Assembly: GCA_016937575.1 (NCBI GenBank)
Contig: JAFHKN010000002.1
Location: 434,001 to 498,000, forward strand
DNA: 64,000 nt
Source: Roseomonas aeriglobus
GTDB lineage: Bacteria > Pseudomonadota > Alphaproteobacteria > Sphingomonadales > Sphingomonadaceae
Direction: 5' to 3'
Shown: piece after piece, positions 23,738 to 31,926 of the stretch
How the letters are laid out: each line of letters opens with the position of its first letter
Position numbering within the stretch: position 1 is the first letter of the stretch
Notes under the pieces: model-generated
Seen by the model: only the letters and a program-made list of their open reading frames with translations
Databases searched by the model: none
Told to the model about the DNA's origin: nothing
Made by a program: the position numbers and the translations under genes

Positions 23738-26101
23738 GTGCAGATCACGTCCAGCGGCATCCGGAGCGCAGCCGACGCGCTATACACCACTTCCGAACGC
23801 GCGACTTTGATCTGCTTCAGTCATCTGCGATGGTCCTTCGTTTTCCAGAGACCGCAGCATCTGATGAGCGGGCTGGCCCAGCATCACGAGGTGCTGTTCT
23901 GGGAAGAACCGGTGCGCGTCCCCGGCTTGCCCGCGCCGCGGCTAGCGGAGACACGCGACGAAGCGTGCGGCGTGACGGTTCTCGTGCCCGAATTGCCCGA
24001 GGGCGTGGCGGATGAGGAGGCGGTACTCCGCACCTTGCTCGACGATGCGCTCGCCGGCCGGCACCTCGCGGTCAAATGGTATTACACGCCGATGATGCTC
24101 GGCTTTTCGCGCCACATCGCCGCCGAATGCACCGTCTACGACTGTATGGACGAACTGGCCAATTTCCAGAATCCGCCGGCCGGCCTGCTGGAGCGCGAAA
24201 CCGAGCTGTTCGCGGCGGCCGACGTCGTCTTTACCGGCGGCAGCAGCCTGTACGAGGCGAAGCGCGGGCGACACCACAATGTCCACCTGTTCCCCTCCAG
24301 CATCGACACCGCGCATTTCGGCCAAGCGCGTCACGACATCGAAGAGCCTGAGGACCAGGCCGCGATCTCGGGTCCGATCCTCGGTTTCTCCGGCGTCGTC
24401 GACGAACGCATGGATCTGGGTCTGCTCGAAGCGCTCGCGACAGCCCGTCCCAACGTGTCGGTCGTCGTCATCGGCCCGGTGGTCAAGATCGACCCTGCGA
24501 CGCTGCCGCAGGCGCCGAACCTCCACTATCTGGGGGGGCGGCCGTACCAGGATCTGCCGGCCTATATGTCGGGCTGGACCGCTGCGCTGATGCCGTTCGC
24601 GATGAACGAGGCGACCCGCTTCATCAGCCCGACGAAGACGCCTGAATATCTCGCCGCCGGCCTGCCCGTCGTTTCGACCCCGATCACCGATGTCGTCCGC
24701 CACTATGGCGCGCTGGCCGGCGTCCAGATCGCCGACACGCCCGAGGCTTTTGTCGACGCCTGCGACCGCGCCATTGCGCTACGCTCCAGCACTGCCTGGC
24801 GTGATGCGGCGGACAAGCAACTGTCGGAGAGCAGCTGGACCGCGACGGTCATCGCGATGAGCGCCCTCATCGCCGCCGCACGCGATCGACACGGCAGGGT
24901 GGAGGCGATCGTTTCCCCCGACGGCTGGCCGGCGACGCCACAACGCCATGACGTGATGATCGTCGGCGCGGGCTTTGCCGGCAGCGTCATGGCCGAGCGG
25001 CTGGCATCGGCCGGTCTGAAGGTTCTGGTCGTCGACCGACGCCCGCATATTGCCGGCAACGCCTACGACCGGCGCGATGCGGCGGGGCTGCTGATCCACC
25101 AGTACGGCCCACACATCTTCCACACCAATTCGGCCGACGTGTTCGCGTATCTGTCACGCTTCACGCAGTGGCGGCCGTACGAGCACCGCGTGCTCGCGCA
25201 GGTCGGCGACCAGCAGGTCCCGATGCCGATCAACCGCACCACGCTCAACATGCTCTACGATGCCGGCCTCGAGACCGAGGAGGATGTCGAGGCATTCCTG
25301 GCCGCGCGGGCCGAGCCGGTCGATCCGATCCGCACCAGCGCCGATGTGGTCGTCAGCCGGGTCGGCCGCGAACTCTACGAGACCTTCTTTCGCGGCTATA
25401 CGCGCAAGCAATGGGGCCTCGACCCGAGCGAGCTCGACAAATCGGTCACCGCGCGTGTCCCGACGCGCGCCGACACCGACGACCGCTATTTCACCGATAC
25501 CTATCAGGCGATGCCGGCGGATGGGTATACGCGGATGTTCGAACAGATGCTCGACCATCCGAACATCGAGCTGCTGCTCGGTGTCGATTACCGCCAGGTG
25601 CGCGATGCCTATCCGCACGACCATCTGGTCTTCACCGGCCCGATCGACGAATATTTCGAGCATCGCTACGGGAAGCTGCCCTATCGCTCGCTGCGGTTCG
25701 ATCACTGCACGTTGCCCCGGCCGCAGTTTCAGCGGGTCGCAACCGTCAACTATCCCGACGAAGCAACACCTTATACCCGGATTACCGAATATAAGCATCT
25801 GACCGGCGATAGCGGGCCGGCGACCAGCGTGACCTATGAATATCCCTCGGCGGAAGGCGACCCCTATTATCCGATCCCGCGGGCGGAGAACCAGGCGCTC
25901 TACAAACGCTACGAAGCGTTGGCGATCGCGGAGGGCGATGTGACCTTCGTCGGGCGGCTGGCGACCTACCGCTATTACAATATGGACCAGGTCGTCGGAC
26001 AGGCGCTGGCCACTGCCCGCCGCCTGATTCCGCGATTGACGGCGGGCACGGGGCCGGCGGTTGCAGAGAAACCGAAGATCCTGGCTGAGGTCGCGGCGTA
26101 A
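23738..26101 (+). CDS. fusion: glycosyltransferase + UDP-galactopyranose mutase
   Basis: A 787-residue two-domain protein. Residues 1 to about 395 are a GT-B glycosyltransferase-like domain (ICFSHLRWSFVFQRPQHL near 27, FSGVVDERMDLGLLEAL near 222, SPTKTPEYLAAGLPVVSTPI near 296). Residues about 403-775 are a full-length UDP-galactopyranose mutase: FAD motif DVMIVGAGFAGSVMAERL, YGPHIFHTNSADVFAYL, and RGYTRKQWGLDPSELD. It may make UDP-galactofuranose and transfer it, or another sugar, in one polypeptide. Start is GTG with GAGGGA upstream. It is divergent from the GH1-RmlD fusion, and the shared gap holds stress-type promoters. Confidence 0.88.
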   Translation: MQITSSGIRSAADALYTTSERATLICFSHLRWSFVFQRPQHLMSGLAQHHEVLFWEEPVRVPGLPAPRLAETRDEACGVTVLVPELPEGVADEEAVLRTLLDDALAGRHLAVKWYYTPMMLGFSRHIAAECTVYDCMDELANFQNPPAGLLERETELFAAADVVFTGGSSLYEAKRGRHHNVHLFPSSIDTAHFGQARHDIEEPEDQAAISGPILGFSGVVDERMDLGLLEALATARPNVSVVVIGPVVKIDPATLPQAPNLHYLGGRPYQDLPAYMSGWTAALMPFAMNEATRFISPTKTPEYLAAGLPVVSTPITDVVRHYGALAGVQIADTPEAFVDACDRAIALRSSTAWRDAADKQLSESSWTATVIAMSALIAAARDRHGRVEAIVSPDGWPATPQRHDVMIVGAGFAGSVMAERLASAGLKVLVVDRRPHIAGNAYDRRDAAGLLIHQYGPHIFHTNSADVFAYLSRFTQWRPYEHRVLAQVGDQQVPMPINRTTLNMLYDAGLETEEDVEAFLAARAEPVDPIRTSADVVVSRVGRELYETFFRGYTRKQWGLDPSELDKSVTARVPTRADTDDRYFTDTYQAMPADGYTRMFEQMLDHPNIELLLGVDYRQVRDAYPHDHLVFTGPIDEYFEHRYGKLPYRSLRFDHCTLPRPQFQRVATVNYPDEATPYTRITEYKHLTGDSGPATSVTYEYPSAEGDPYYPIPRAENQALYKRYEALAIAEGDVTFVGRLATYRYYNMDQVVGQALATARRLIPRLTAGTGPAVAEKPKILAEVAA

Positions 26102-26282
26102 AAGCGATCGCGGTGCGGACGCTTTCGATCGGTCCTGAATATCCGGTCGTGTCGCGCACAGTCGAACGTCGGGTCAGCGCGATATGCCTTTTCCAGCCCT
26201 TTCCCTTCGGGGAAGGGGGTGGACGGGGTAGTGGTCTACGCCCCGCCCGCGAACCCGGCCTCAGAAACGCTTACCCGCTCGC

Positions 26283-27308
26283 TCACGGCAGCAGCAGCGA
26301 TGCGTCGCCGTAGGAGTAGAAGCGATACTCGTTGGCGATCGCATGGGCGTAGGCCGCCTGCATCCGCTCCAGCCCCACCAGCGCCGAGACCAGCATGAAC
26401 AGCGTCGATCGCGGCAGGTGGAAGTTGGTGACCAAGCCGTCGATGCCCTTGAAGCGATAGCCGGGAGTAATGAAAATCGATGTGTCGCCTTCGAAGGGGC
26501 GAATGATATCGTCTTCGCCCGCGGCACTTTCGATCAGGCGCAGGCTGGTGGTGCCGACCGCGATGACCCGACCGCCGGCGGCACGGACGGCGTTCAGCCG
26601 GTCGGCGGTCGCGGCGTCGATGCGGCCCCATTCGGCGTGCATTCTGTGATCGGCGGTGTCGTCGGCTTTGACCGGGAGAAAAGTGCCCGCGCCGACATGA
26701 AGCGTCAGCGTCGCGTGGCCGATGCCCGCGGCCTCGAGAGCCGCCACCAGGCCGGGCGTGAAGTGCAGCGCCGCGGTCGGCGCGGCGACCGCGCCAGGTT
26801 CGTTGGCGAACATCGTCTGATAATCGTCCGCGTCGCGTGCGTCGGTCGGGCGCTTGGCGGCGATATAGGGCGGCAGCGGCATCCGGCCGGCGCGCTCCAG
26901 CAGCAGTTCGACGGGTTCTTCCCCGGCGAAGTCGAGCGCGAAGCTGCCGTCGTCGCCGCGGTCCCCGGCGGTTGCCGTCACGCCCTGCCCGAAATCGATC
27001 GTGTCGCCGTCGCGCAGCCGCTTGGCGTTGCGGATGAACGCCCGCCAGCGACGCGGTCCCGCGCGCTTATGCAGCGTCGCGCCGATCTTGGCCTCGCCGC
27101 GAGTGCCTTCCAATTGAGCGGGGATGACGCGGGTGTCGTTGAAGACGAGCAGGTCGCCCGCGCGCAGGGATGCCGGCAGATCGGTGACGACGCGGTCGTG
27201 CGTACCGCCTGCGTCAAGCACCAGCAGTCGCGCTGAGTCCCGCGGCGACGCCGGGCGTAGCGCGATACGCTCGTTGGGCAGGTCGAAATCGAACAGGTCG
27301 ACGTTCAC
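26283..27308 (-). CDS. queA: tRNA preQ1(34) ribosyltransferase-isomerase
   Basis: A 341-residue enzyme that transfers the ribosyl part of S-adenosylmethionine to preQ1 in tRNA, making epoxyqueuosine. Family markers: [29 protein letters not shown] at the N-terminus, [16 protein letters not shown] near 53, [10 protein letters not shown] near 148, [13 protein letters not shown] near 186, [13 protein letters not shown] near 206, and [16 protein letters not shown] near 302. The start is GTG. It is the last gene of a minus-strand run xseB-ispA-coaD-ppi-queA. Confidence 0.95.
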   Translation of the reverse strand: MNVDLFDFDLPNERIALRPASPRDSARLLVLDAGGTHDRVVTDLPASLRAGDLLVFNDTRVIPAQLEGTRGEAKIGATLHKRAGPRRWRAFIRNAKRLRDGDTIDFGQGVTATAGDRGDDGSFALDFAGEEPVELLLERAGRMPLPPYIAAKRPTDARDADDYQTMFANEPGAVAAPTAALHFTPGLVAALEAAGIGHATLTLHVGAGTFLPVKADDTADHRMHAEWGRIDAATADRLNAVRAAGGRVIAVGTTSLRLIESAAGEDDIIRPFEGDTSIFITPGYRFKGIDGLVTNFHLPRSTLFMLVSALVGLERMQAAYAHAIANEYRFYSYGDASLLLP

Positions 27309-27427
27309 ATGTCACCCGTTCGGACTGAGGAGAGGCTGAGCATGGCGAAGGCTCGTATCGAAGCATCCGTCGATACGCCACTCCGACCCGCTCAGCGGCA
27401 ACTTCGGGCGACCGTAAAAGGCGGGAC

Positions 27428-28126
27428 TTACTTCGCCGCAGGCGTCTTGCGGCCCGGGCCCGGCGGCAGCGTTTCGGGCGCGACCATCACCGGCTCGGGC
27501 TTCGGTGCACTATACGCCGGGGGATTGTCGGCGGCGATATAGGCGTGGACGATCTTGGTCGGGTTCGCCGGCGGCTCACCGCGCTCGATCGCGTCGACAT
27601 ATTGCATGCCGTCGATCACGCGACCGAAAACCGTATATTTCTGGTCGAGCGACAGGCGGGGCGTGAAGACGATGAAGAACTGCGAGTTCGCGCTGTTCTC
27701 TGCCTTGTCCTTCTGCTCCTGCGTCGCCTGTTCGGGAGCGCCTTCGCGCGCGGCCGATACGGCCCCGCGGACGTGGGGCAGATAGTTGAACTCCTTGGGC
27801 AGGTCGGGCAGCTCCGAGCCGCCGGTACCGTCGCCCCTGGGATCGCCGCCCTGGGCCATGAAGCCCTCGATCACGCGGTGGAACTGGGTGTTGTCGTAGA
27901 ATTTCTGGCGCGTCAGCGTCTTCACCCGCTCGACCATCTTAGGTGCGACGTCGGGGCGCAGCCAGATGGTGACGCGGCCGCCGTTCGACAGGTCGAGCAG
28001 CCACAGATTTTCCTTGTCAGTCGTCGCCGGCGGTGCGGCGCGACCCGGCACTTCGATCAGCTGCGCCGACGCCGGCAGGGCGAACAGCGCCGCGGCTGCG
28101 ACGACAAGAACGGAAAACAGACGCAT
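27428..28126 (-). CDS. periplasmic peptidyl-prolyl cis-trans isomerase, cyclophilin type
   Basis: A 232-residue cyclophilin with signal peptide MRLFSVLVVAAAALFALPASAQ (cleavage near residue 21), so it works in the periplasm on exported proteins. The cyclophilin core runs from about 45 to 205: FYDNTQFHRVIEGFMAQGGDPRGDGTGGSE near 97 with the catalytic arginine, then QFFIVFTPRLSLDQKYTVFGRVIDGMQYVD near 150. A Pro-rich tail follows. It lies between coaD and queA with ordinary spacing. Confidence 0.93.
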   Translation of the reverse strand: MRLFSVLVVAAAALFALPASAQLIEVPGRAAPPATTDKENLWLLDLSNGGRVTIWLRPDVAPKMVERVKTLTRQKFYDNTQFHRVIEGFMAQGGDPRGDGTGGSELPDLPKEFNYLPHVRGAVSAAREGAPEQATQEQKDKAENSANSQFFIVFTPRLSLDQKYTVFGRVIDGMQYVDAIERGEPPANPTKIVHAYIAADNPPAYSAPKPEPVMVAPETLPPGPGRKTPAAK

Positions 28127-28213
28127 GCGTGTTAGAACCCCAAGCGGATACTCGTGCGCGCCCCATAGACGAGGTCGCGGCTGACGGCAAAATGAACGAC
28201 GCTCGCGGCGAAT

Positions 28214-28729
28214 TTATGTCCGCTGGTCGCCCTTCAGCCCGATCGCGCGGACGCGGGCATCGACTTCGGCCTTCACCGGCGCGGTGACGAACTTGGCGAT
28301 ATCGCCGCCGTACATCGCGATCTCCTTGACCAGCCGGCTGGCGATCGGCTGGAGCGAGACGTCGGCCATCAGGAAGACCGTCTCCACCCGCGCATTCAGC
28401 TGCTGGTTCATGCCGGCCATCTGATATTCGTATTCGAAGTCGGCGACGGCGCGCAGGCCCCGGACGATGATGTTCGCTTTCTCGCGCTCGGCGAAGTCCA
28501 TCAGCAGCGAATCGAAGCCGACGACGGTGATGTCGCCCTCGACCCCCGCGACTTCGCGCCGAACCGTCTCCATCCGCTCCTCGACCGAAAACATCGGCGA
28601 CTTGGACGGATTGGTCGTGACGCCGACGACCAGCCGGTCGACGAGCTTCGCGCCGCGGCGGATGATGTCCATGTGCCCGAGCGTGATCGGATCGAAGGTG
28701 CCGGGATAGACGCCGATGCGGGTGGTCAC
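28214..28729 (-). CDS. coaD: pantetheine-phosphate adenylyltransferase
   Basis: A 171-residue nucleotidyltransferase for the fourth step of coenzyme A synthesis. YPGTFDPITLGHMDIIRRG near residues 8-26 holds the T/H-x-G-H motif; TNPSKSPMFSVEERMETVRREV near 41, and VRGLRAVADFEYEYQMAGMN near 92 are family signatures. The GTG start overlaps the ispA stop (GTGA), so it is translationally coupled to ispA. Confidence 0.95.
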   Translation of the reverse strand: MTTRIGVYPGTFDPITLGHMDIIRRGAKLVDRLVVGVTTNPSKSPMFSVEERMETVRREVAGVEGDITVVGFDSLLMDFAEREKANIIVRGLRAVADFEYEYQMAGMNQQLNARVETVFLMADVSLQPIASRLVKEIAMYGGDIAKFVTAPVKAEVDARVRAIGLKGDQRT

Positions 28730-29616
28730 CGGTCGCGCTCCGTGATGTAGCGCGCGACTTCACGCAGCAGATCGGCTTCCGGGCCGAAACCGCGCAGATG
28801 CTCGACCGCCTGATCGACCAGCATCGCGGCCTGTTCGCGCGCGCGGTCGAGGCCGAGGAGGGTGAGAAAGGTTTCCTTCCCCGCCGCTTCGTCCTTGCGC
28901 AGCGCCTTGCCGGCCAGCGCCTCGTCGCCCTCGACGTCGAGAATGTCGTCGGCGATCTGAAAGGCAAGGCCGATGTCGCGCGCATAACCGCGCAGCGCGC
29001 GGCGGCCTTCGGCGGGCACGCGACCGAGGATCGCGCCGGCCTCCACCGCACAGGCGATCAGGGCGCCGGTCTTCATCGCCTGCAACCGGGTAACCGTCGC
29101 CAGGTCGAAGCTGGTCTTCTCCGCCTCCAGGTCCATCATCTGCCCGCCGGCCATGCCGCTGGGGCCCGACGAGGCGGCGAGGCAGCCGATCAGCTCGACG
29201 CGGACGAAGGGGTCGGGATGCGCTTCCGGCTCAGCCAGCCATTCGAAGGCGAGCGCGTGGAGGCAGTCGCCGGCCAGGATCGCCGTCGATTCGCCATAGA
29301 CCTTGTGCACCGTCGGCTTGCCGCGGCGCATGTCGTCGTTGTCCATCGCCGGCAGGTCGTCGTGGATCAGCGAATAGACGTGGATCGCTTCGATCGCGGT
29401 GGCGACGCGTGCGGTCAGCGTACGATCGACGCCGAACAGGTCGGACGTGGCGAAGGTGAGGAGGGGACGCAACCGCTTGCCGCCACCGATCGCGGCATGG
29501 CGCATTGCGCGATACAGGTCGGCGCGCGGATCTTGCGGCACGGCGAGCAGCAGATCGAACTGACGATCGACCGCGGCAGCGACCTCGGTCAGCGCGTCCT
29601 TGAGCAGGGCAGACAT
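28726..29616 (-). CDS. ispA: farnesyl diphosphate synthase (polyprenyl synthetase)
   Basis: A 296-residue trans-prenyltransferase making farnesyl diphosphate for quinones, carotenoids and undecaprenyl carriers. The first Asp-rich motif is HDDLPAMDNDD near residue 83 and the second DDILDVEGD near 223; GGKRLRPLL near 43 binds diphosphate. The start at 29616 overlaps the xseB stop by one base, giving the usual xseB-ispA pair. Confidence 0.94.
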   Translation of the reverse strand: MSALLKDALTEVAAAVDRQFDLLLAVPQDPRADLYRAMRHAAIGGGKRLRPLLTFATSDLFGVDRTLTARVATAIEAIHVYSLIHDDLPAMDNDDMRRGKPTVHKVYGESTAILAGDCLHALAFEWLAEPEAHPDPFVRVELIGCLAASSGPSGMAGGQMMDLEAEKTSFDLATVTRLQAMKTGALIACAVEAGAILGRVPAEGRRALRGYARDIGLAFQIADDILDVEGDEALAGKALRKDEAAGKETFLTLLGLDRAREQAAMLVDQAVEHLRGFGPEADLLREVARYITERDR

Positions 29617-29861
29617 CAGCCGGCCGCGAAGGGAGTGGTGCCGGTCGCGCGCCCCTCGGCATCGGTGCGGATCGCCTCGATCCGCGCCTGCGCCGCATCC
29701 AGCCGCGCGGCGCACTGGCGGCGCAGCGCATCGCCGCGTTCGTACAGCGTGATCGCCTCGTCCAGCGACGCCTCGCCGCTTTCCAGTCGCCCGACGATGC
29801 GTTCGAGCTCTTTCAGCGCGTCTTCGAACGACAGCGCGGCGATTGCGGAATCTTCAGCCAT
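29616..29861 (-). CDS. xseB: exodeoxyribonuclease VII small subunit
   Basis: An 81-residue subunit of exonuclease VII, which degrades single-stranded DNA together with XseA. The family pattern is FEDALKELERIVGRLESGEASLDEAITLYERGDALRRQC in residues 11-50, a helical hairpin. Length is normal. The start at 29861 is fixed by the family N-terminus; a longer frame upstream is antisense to the dehydrogenase gene. Confidence 0.93.
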   Translation of the reverse strand: MAEDSAIAALSFEDALKELERIVGRLESGEASLDEAITLYERGDALRRQCAARLDAAQARIEAIRTDAEGRATGTTPFAAG

Positions 29862-29949
29862 GCGATTTGCTATGGGGCAGGCTTGGGGGCTTATGCAACC
29901 GTGCGCCGCGGCGCTACGTTTGGATGGCGACGAAAGGCACCCCATCCCC

Positions 29950-31341
29950 ATGTTCAAGAGCATCAATCCGGCAACAGGCGAGGTCTTCGCCGAGCATCCC
30001 GAACATTCGCCCCAAGAGGTCGAAGCGCGGATCGCCAGGGCGGCGGAGACGTACAAGCACTGGCGTACGACGTCGTATGACGAACGCACCGCACTGCTAA
30101 GCCGAATCGCCGACGCGTTCGATGGCGAGAAGCAGCGGCTGGCCGAAATGGCGACACGCGAGATGGGCAAGACGCTGAAGTCGGCCATCGCCGAGGTCGA
30201 GAAGTGCGTGAGCGGCTTCCGCTATTACGCCGAGCACGGCTCGGCGCTGCTGGCAGATACCGAGGTCGAGATGGCGAGCGGTCGCGCGGTGGCGCGCTGG
30301 CTGCCGATCGGGCCAGTGCTGGCGATCATGCCGTGGAATTTCCCCTACTGGCAGGTCGTCCGCTTCCTTGCGCCCGCGATCATGGCCGGGAACGTCGGAC
30401 TGCTGAAGCACGCCTCGCTGACACAGGGCTGCGCGGCGCTGATCGAAGAGATGGTCGAGACGGCAGGCGCTCCTGACGGTTTGTTTCAGAACCTCGCCGT
30501 TCCGTCGTCGAAGGTCGAACCGGTCATCGCCGACCCGCGCATCGTCGCGGTGACGCTGACCGGCAGCGAAGGGGCGGGCATCAAGGTCGCCGAAGTGGCG
30601 GGGCGCGAGTTGAAGAAGGTCGTGCTCGAACTCGGCGGGTCGGACCCGTTTATCGTCATGCCCTCGGCCGACGTGCAGAAGGCTGCCGAAGTCGCGGTGA
30701 CCGCGCGAACGCAGAATGCCGGCCAGTCGTGCATCTGCGCCAAGCGGATGATCGTCCATGCCGATGTGTACGACGCGTTCATGGCCGTTTTCGAAAAGGG
30801 CATGCGCGACCTGGCGATCGGCGATCCGATGGACGCGGGCAGCGCAATGGGTCCGCTGTCGAGCGAGGACGGCCGCGACACCGTGCTCGACCAAGTGGAG
30901 GAAGCGAAGCGCGAGGGCGCACGGGTGCTGGTTGGCGCCGACAAGATCGAGCGGCCCGGCGCATGGATGACTGCCGGCGTGCTCGTCGACGTGCCGCCTG
31001 AGGGCAAGTTCGCGAAGGAGGAGATTTTCGGTCCCGTCGCGATGGTGTTCAAGGCCGACGACATCGACGCGGCGATCACGCTCGCCAACGACGTGCCGTT
31101 CGGGCTCGGCTCCAGCGTCTGGACCAACGACGCGGCCGAACAGGAACGATTTGCGCGCGACATCGAAGCGGGCATGACCGCGGTGAACGCAATGCTGGCG
31201 TCGGTGCCCGAAGCGCCGTTCGGCGGCGTGAAGCGCTCCGGTCACGGGCGCGAGCTCGGGCCCTGGGGGCTGCACGAGTTCATGAACCTGAAGGCGGTGA
31301 TGATGCCGAAAGCGGACAAGAGCGGGCCGGCGGGGGATTAG
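29950..31341 (+). CDS. NAD(P)-dependent succinate-semialdehyde dehydrogenase
   Basis: A 463-residue aldehyde dehydrogenase of the succinate-semialdehyde type (GabD/YneI-like). Catalytic elements: PWNFPYWQV near 131, LELGGSDPFIV with the general base glutamate near 229, AGQSCICAKRM with the catalytic cysteine near 260, and EIFGPVA near 359. It would oxidise succinic semialdehyde to succinate. The first two residues of motif Cys-x-Cys are unusual only in having a second cysteine. Starts at ATG 29950; divergent from xseB. Confidence 0.9.
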   Translation: MFKSINPATGEVFAEHPEHSPQEVEARIARAAETYKHWRTTSYDERTALLSRIADAFDGEKQRLAEMATREMGKTLKSAIAEVEKCVSGFRYYAEHGSALLADTEVEMASGRAVARWLPIGPVLAIMPWNFPYWQVVRFLAPAIMAGNVGLLKHASLTQGCAALIEEMVETAGAPDGLFQNLAVPSSKVEPVIADPRIVAVTLTGSEGAGIKVAEVAGRELKKVVLELGGSDPFIVMPSADVQKAAEVAVTARTQNAGQSCICAKRMIVHADVYDAFMAVFEKGMRDLAIGDPMDAGSAMGPLSSEDGRDTVLDQVEEAKREGARVLVGADKIERPGAWMTAGVLVDVPPEGKFAKEEIFGPVAMVFKADDIDAAITLANDVPFGLGSSVWTNDAAEQERFARDIEAGMTAVNAMLASVPEAPFGGVKRSGHGRELGPWGLHEFMNLKAVMMPKADKSGPAGD

Positions 31342-31372
31342 GCGAGGCGCGGGGATCGTGGTAAAAGGGGCC

Positions 31373-31630
31373 ATGGCCGACCGCGATCCCGCTCTCAACC
31401 TCGGACAATTTACCGAACGCGCCGAAGCGTTTCTTGGGGATGGTTTCCACGAATCGGTGGAGGAGGTGCTGGACGACGCCCTGCAGTTGCTGGAGCAGCG
31501 GCGAGAGGCGTTCGAAGCCATGGTCCGAGAAAAGGTTGCGGAAGCGCTTGCCGACCCGCGGCCCGCCGTACCGATCGACGAAGCATTTGCTCGTATTCGC
31601 GCGAATATCGAGGCACGCCGCAGGGGATGA
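31373..31630 (+). CDS. ParD-like antitoxin
   Basis: An 85-residue protein with a ribbon-helix-helix-like start (NLGQFTERAEAFLGDGFHESVEEVLDDALQLLEQRREAFEAM) resembling ParD antitoxins, then a Glu/Arg-rich C-terminal helix that would wrap the toxin. It overlaps the toxin start by 4 bases (ATGA), as expected of a toxin-antitoxin pair. AAAAGGGG precedes the ATG at 31373. Assignment rests on size, order and partial family resemblance. Confidence 0.75.
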   Translation: MADRDPALNLGQFTERAEAFLGDGFHESVEEVLDDALQLLEQRREAFEAMVREKVAEALADPRPAVPIDEAFARIRANIEARRRG

Positions 31631-31926
31631 GTCATCGCCTCGTCCTGCTCTCGACAGCAGAGGCCGACATCCAGCAGATCGCAGACTGGGTCAGTGATCA
31701 GGCCGATCCGGCGACCGCGCTCCGCTACGTGGCGCGGCTACGCGCCTTCATCGATAAGTTGCAGCATTTCCCGCGTCGTGGACCCGTGCGCTCGATCATG
31801 TCGGTCGATGTGCGAACCGTGACGTTCGAGCGTCGGATCATAATTGCTTACCATGTCGATGCCAACGACGTGATCGTGATCAGAGTATTCTCTGGTCAGC
31901 GCGACCTATCCGGCCTGACCCTCTGA
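31627..31926 (+). CDS. RelE/ParE family toxin
   Basis: A 99-residue RelE/ParE superfamily toxin: LVLLSTAEADIQQIADWVSDQADPATALRYVARL at the N-terminus, LQHFPRRGPVRS near 46, and VRTVTFERRIIIAYHVDANDVIVIRVFSGQRDL near the end, the typical strand order. ParE members poison DNA gyrase; RelE members cut mRNA, and sequence alone favours ParE because of the ParD partner. It overlaps the end of the convergent acyl-CoA ligase gene by 21 bases. Confidence 0.85.
   Translation: MSHRLVLLSTAEADIQQIADWVSDQADPATALRYVARLRAFIDKLQHFPRRGPVRSIMSVDVRTVTFERRIIIAYHVDANDVIVIRVFSGQRDLSGLTL

Noticed and set aside
30097..31635. 512-residue minus-strand frame
   Set aside because: Lies opposite the succinate-semialdehyde dehydrogenase and toxin-antitoxin genes; no family motif.
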